DNA of 54,325 nucleotides, taken from positions 1 through 54,325 of the forward strand of contig JAZLBZ010000091.1 in assembly GCA_045613945.1 (NCBI GenBank), in the 5' to 3' direction. The stretch comes from HGM04593 sp045613945 (lineage in GTDB: Bacteria; Bacteroidota; Bacteroidia; Bacteroidales; Bacteroidaceae). The notes beneath the pieces were generated by a model. That model was not told the origin of the DNA and searched no databases. It saw nothing but the letters and a program-made list of their open reading frames with translations. Numbering within the stretch: the stretch's first letter is position 1; every line of letters starts with the position of its first letter. Both the position numbers and the translations under genes were made by a program. Shown here piece after piece: positions 51,477 to 54,325 of this stretch.

Positions 51477-52004
51477 ATGGCGGACAGAATGACAAAAGAA
51501 CAACGGTACAAATGCATGTCGAGCATCAAGGGCAAGAACACCAAGCCCGAGATGATTGTGCGCCGTTACCTTCATGCCCACGGCTACCGCTACCGCATAA
51601 ACGTCAAGCGCCTGCCCGGCACCCCCGACATAGTACTGCGCAAGTACAAGACAGTCATCTTCATCAACGGCTGCTTCTGGCACGGTCACGAAGGCTGCAA
51701 ATACTTTGTAATGCCCAAGAGCAACACCCCATTCTGGCAGAAGAAGATTGACCGCAACAAACAACGAGACATCGAAAAACGCGTCCAACTGCGCCGCCTC
51801 GGCTGGCACACAATCATCATTTGGGGGTGCGAACTAAAACCAAAGAACAGCCACACCACCCTACAGGCTTTGGAACAGACACTGAATAAAATCTTCCTAC
51901 TGAATAACGGCGCAAAAGTAATTGCAGACTATTCCTATGAGGAAGAAAACATTGGTATGGTGGCAGAGAAAGGAATAAAGCCAAGAAAGCAATCTGTTCA
52001 ATGA
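51477..52004 (+). CDS. vsr: very short patch repair (Vsr) mismatch endonuclease
   Basis: 175 residues from ATG 51477 (ATG 51489 is also possible). Vsr nicks DNA next to T-G mismatches that arise when 5-methylcytosine deaminates. Family motifs are SSIKGKNTKPEMIVRRYLH, RLPGTPDIVLRKYKTVIFINGCFWHGHEGC with the metal-binding Asp and His, and FWQKKIDRNKQRD. The C-terminal 35 residues are an extension without clear homology. It belongs functionally to the C5-methyltransferase gene at 45899, from which it is separated by the WG-repeat, ATPase relic and Fic genes. Confidence 0.95.
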   Translation: MADRMTKEQRYKCMSSIKGKNTKPEMIVRRYLHAHGYRYRINVKRLPGTPDIVLRKYKTVIFINGCFWHGHEGCKYFVMPKSNTPFWQKKIDRNKQRDIEKRVQLRRLGWHTIIIWGCELKPKNSHTTLQALEQTLNKIFLLNNGAKVIADYSYEEENIGMVAEKGIKPRKQSVQ

Positions 52005-52055
52005 ATATATTAATATAATTATAGAACTTTGCTATAGATATAAAAATAAGAAAAC

Positions 52056-53117
52056 ATGCAAAACTTTAGAGAGGAATTCAAAAAGATCATTGAGAAATCA
52101 TACATACCGCATAATGCAAATAAAAATATCTGTAATGATGTATGGAAAAGAATCTATGATTTCGTACTACCAAACATTCCTGAAAAACTCTTTCGGTATC
52201 GAGGTATTGATAATAACCGTTTTTCAATTAAATCATTCAAAGAGGGAACTATATCTTTATGCCATGCGGGAATGTTCCCCGACAAGTATGATTCTTTACT
52301 ATATGTAAACCAAGACAAAATTGTAGAAAACTTGAAGAATGGATTTAAAAATGCATTGCGTATTACAATATCAAATATCAATAATAGATCTTCCAATATT
52401 ATTGCGGAAAAAGCAGCCAAAGTATGTTATTATCGAGAGTGTGGATTTACTGAAGAACAGATTATTGAACAGATTTTTGATGAAGAATATAATAATTTTT
52501 GTAATGACATAGGGATTGACATCAAGAACCGCGAATCACGTTTAAGGAAATCTAAAAATACAGCAAAGATAGCTTGTTTTACAGAAAGTGTACAATCAAA
52601 ATATATGTGGGATAGATACGCTAGTGGATACACTGGCTTTGCATTAGAATATGATCTTAGAGAGTGTATTTTTAAATATTCTGCACAAAACTTCAATATA
52701 AACCTTTTTCCTATTATATATTCGGAGTTTAGACCAGATTTTACAATTAATGAAGGAAATATTCAAACATTAGAGTATATCAAACAACTGGAAAACAAAG
52801 TATGGCTAAATATATTAAATAATATGATTCCCATAAACCAATTACATTGGTATACATCTTATTTATATAAAGATAAAAAAGTGTATGAACATGAGCAGGA
52901 ATGGAGAATGCTGTATTATAACATTAAGGATGAAAATGACTATGCATCAATTCCCGATATGGGTTGCTTAAAGGCTATATACTATGGTCCTGATATCTCG
53001 TCAAATGACAAAGCAGAGCTACATGAAATAGCGAGTAGAAAAGGCATAAAAGAATACGATGTTAGTCTTGATCTATACAGCCGAAAATATGATTTAAAAA
53101 TAACATCATTCATCTGA
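52056..53117 (+). CDS. DUF2971-like protein
   Basis: 353 residues, A+T-rich, from ATG 52056. The middle fits the DUF2971 pattern: KLFRYRGIDNNRFSIKSF, then TISLCHAGMFPDKYDSLL (the usual P-x-x-F-N-D-P-F site is degenerate), KIACFTESVQSKYMWDRYASGYTGFALEY, and EQEWRMLYYN. DUF2971 proteins often stand in phage-defence and mobile regions, but no activity is proven. The strongly A/T-biased codons differ from the neighbouring vsr gene and suggest a separate origin. Confidence 0.82.
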   Translation: MQNFREEFKKIIEKSYIPHNANKNICNDVWKRIYDFVLPNIPEKLFRYRGIDNNRFSIKSFKEGTISLCHAGMFPDKYDSLLYVNQDKIVENLKNGFKNALRITISNINNRSSNIIAEKAAKVCYYRECGFTEEQIIEQIFDEEYNNFCNDIGIDIKNRESRLRKSKNTAKIACFTESVQSKYMWDRYASGYTGFALEYDLRECIFKYSAQNFNINLFPIIYSEFRPDFTINEGNIQTLEYIKQLENKVWLNILNNMIPINQLHWYTSYLYKDKKVYEHEQEWRMLYYNIKDENDYASIPDMGCLKAIYYGPDISSNDKAELHEIASRKGIKEYDVSLDLYSRKYDLKITSFI

Positions 53118-53146
53118 AATTATAAGTATTGGGATGGAGAAATGAA

Positions 53147-54325
53147 TCAGTTATCTTTTTTCACCAATTTGGATACCGGCAACAACTGTGGGTTGTAGCC
53201 ATTTCCACCTTTGGTTGCTGCACTGAAGTCAAGTTCTCCAAGATAGAATTTCAGTCTTGGGTCTACTTGATATACTAAATAAAGTTGTTCATCCTGTTTG
53301 GTAAGCACCATAGGTTCCGCATCTCCTGCAGGCACCAACTTAGGTCCTGCTCCATCAAAACCATAAACTTCGTGACGGTCACCTTTGTTGTGTATAATCA
53401 AATATTTGGCCTTTGTGAAACCTTCCACCAATTGAAGCACTGCGCCATCCATTTTAAGTGCAACGCCAACCTTTCGAGTCTCTTGCAACAACTGTATGGC
53501 ATTGTCAAAATGTATACCTTCTTTTGTAATAAGAAGAGCCAAAGCATCATCAAAACCATCAATGTAAGATTGTGCGGATGGTTCTGGAAGCACATTTTGT
53601 GGATTCTCACCCAAGCCACAAGGCTCAATATAAAAATACCGGCGCAATTCTGCAAGCAAGGCATCATTATCTTCTTTATACTTATCCCCCTTTTCAAGTG
53701 CCAATGAAAATATTCTTCTATTGGAATAAGGAGCATACATCTTTCCAAGCACATCCTGAAAATGCTCCTTTATATAAGACTCCGCATTCACGCCAAGCCT
53801 TGGAGCCATTGCATAGAAACCGAACTTCTCCGACAAAACCTTCTGAATCTCCGTCCTGAACATTTCGCGCACCTTAACCTTCCATGCATCCTTTTGAATA
53901 GTATTATTGCGGGCATATAGCGAAAGTACAAACAAAAAGTTCACATCGTAATGACACACAAGCATCGTATCCCTGTCGAACAGACGATTCTCGAACTGCC
54001 TGTTAGTGAAATAGGTTTTCTTCTTTTCTGTTATCTCAATCTCCTCTTTATAACTCAGTTCATTATTGAGTCTCGCACTTATAAAAAAGTTTGGAATGAT
54101 GTTATAACCCTCCGTAACATCATCTCGTAACATTGGCACCTTACCCATCCACTCGCTATCAGCAGCATCTCCATTCATAAACAAATTCAGATTCCACTGA
54201 ATAACATTACGGGCGTATGTGAATTGCTTGTATACCGATTCCTTGCCTACTTGGTTTCCACGCTTATAGTACTTTGAGTCACCAATATAGTAAATAGGCT
54301 TATCCTCTTCGTAGGTAGTCAATCC
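53147..54325 (-). CDS. C-terminal part of a predicted PD-(D/E)xK nuclease (start outside window)
   Basis: 392 codons are visible; the frame is open to the window edge (first codons encode GLTTYEEDKP), so this is the 3' part of a longer gene. Just after the edge lies KPIYYIGDSKYYKRG, with the D-x-K pattern of PD-(D/E)xK nucleases, followed by QFTYARNVIQ. This resembles the nuclease half of LlaJI- or McrC-like restriction proteins, although I cannot place it in a named family with certainty. The remaining 340 residues are helical and unassigned. Its presence beside the type II system extends the defence region beyond the window. Confidence 0.72.
   Translation of the reverse strand, partial: GLTTYEEDKPIYYIGDSKYYKRGNQVGKESVYKQFTYARNVIQWNLNLFMNGDAADSEWMGKVPMLRDDVTEGYNIIPNFFISARLNNELSYKEEIEITEKKKTYFTNRQFENRLFDRDTMLVCHYDVNFLFVLSLYARNNTIQKDAWKVKVREMFRTEIQKVLSEKFGFYAMAPRLGVNAESYIKEHFQDVLGKMYAPYSNRRIFSLALEKGDKYKEDNDALLAELRRYFYIEPCGLGENPQNVLPEPSAQSYIDGFDDALALLITKEGIHFDNAIQLLQETRKVGVALKMDGAVLQLVEGFTKAKYLIIHNKGDRHEVYGFDGAGPKLVPAGDAEPMVLTKQDEQLYLVYQVDPRLKFYLGELDFSAATKGGNGYNPQLLPVSKLVKKDN

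Overview
The window looks like a piece of a Bacteroidales chromosome (Prevotella/Bacteroides-like; genus not resolvable here). Evidence: several promoters of the Bacteroidetes type (TTTG, 18-20 bp, TAnnTTTG) sit at the right place before genes, strong Shine-Dalgarno sites are lacking, and many products are Bacteroidales-style proteins. GC is moderate, with clearly A+T-richer islands at 14832-16103, about 28400-33700 and 52056-53117.

Positions 1-20238 are mostly housekeeping: the 3' end of rpsA, ribonuclease Z, an ECF sigma factor with two cell-envelope partners, mazG, valS, a coiled-coil membrane protein, a UDP-glucuronate decarboxylase, lysS, gpsA, pgi, a HAD phosphatase, prmC-recX-comF and a nucleotidyltransferase/GHMP-kinase fusion. 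Between them lie structured intergenic repeats: 11051-11115, 12197-12315, and a family of related hairpins at 18449-18927 whose stems differ in sequence but keep pairing. There is also a frameshifted remnant at 14563-14759 and an unknown Ser-rich membrane protein whose promoter region carries a C8 tract.

Positions 20457-35347 form the most unusual part: a dense same-strand cluster that reads as a composite signalling or defence locus. It encodes a CASTOR/POLLUX-like putative ion channel with a C-terminal RyR domain, an ECF sigma factor, a protein joining an anti-sigma-like N-terminus, a papain-fold C39-like peptidase, a RyR domain and a zinc ribbon, a small unknown, a SIR2-like/TIR fusion, a 1531-residue nSTAND ATPase with a membrane segment, about 16 YD-like repeats, MORN repeats and a PDZ-like end, a membrane protein with a predicted TIR-like core, a PrsW-type intramembrane protease, a stand-alone RyR protein and a vWA protein. 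I infer a sensor (STAND/RyR), effectors (TIR, channel, protease) and a transcription branch (sigma, possible anti-sigma, proteases).

Positions 35414-37702 hold small metabolic or conserved genes. Positions 38062-44506 are a second tight operon with its own promoter and a structured leader: MoxR ATPase, a DUF2201/vWA protein with a degenerate metallopeptidase motif, an unknown, a macro-like domain protein and two radical SAM enzymes.

Positions 44610-54325 are a restriction and toxin region: a predicted type II endonuclease overlapping a C5-cytosine methyltransferase, a Vsr mismatch endonuclease, a WG-repeat protein, a relic of an ATPase with an internal deletion, two Fic enzymes (one fused to a BRO-N domain), a DUF2971-like protein and the C-terminal part of a predicted PD-(D/E)xK nuclease that runs off the window.
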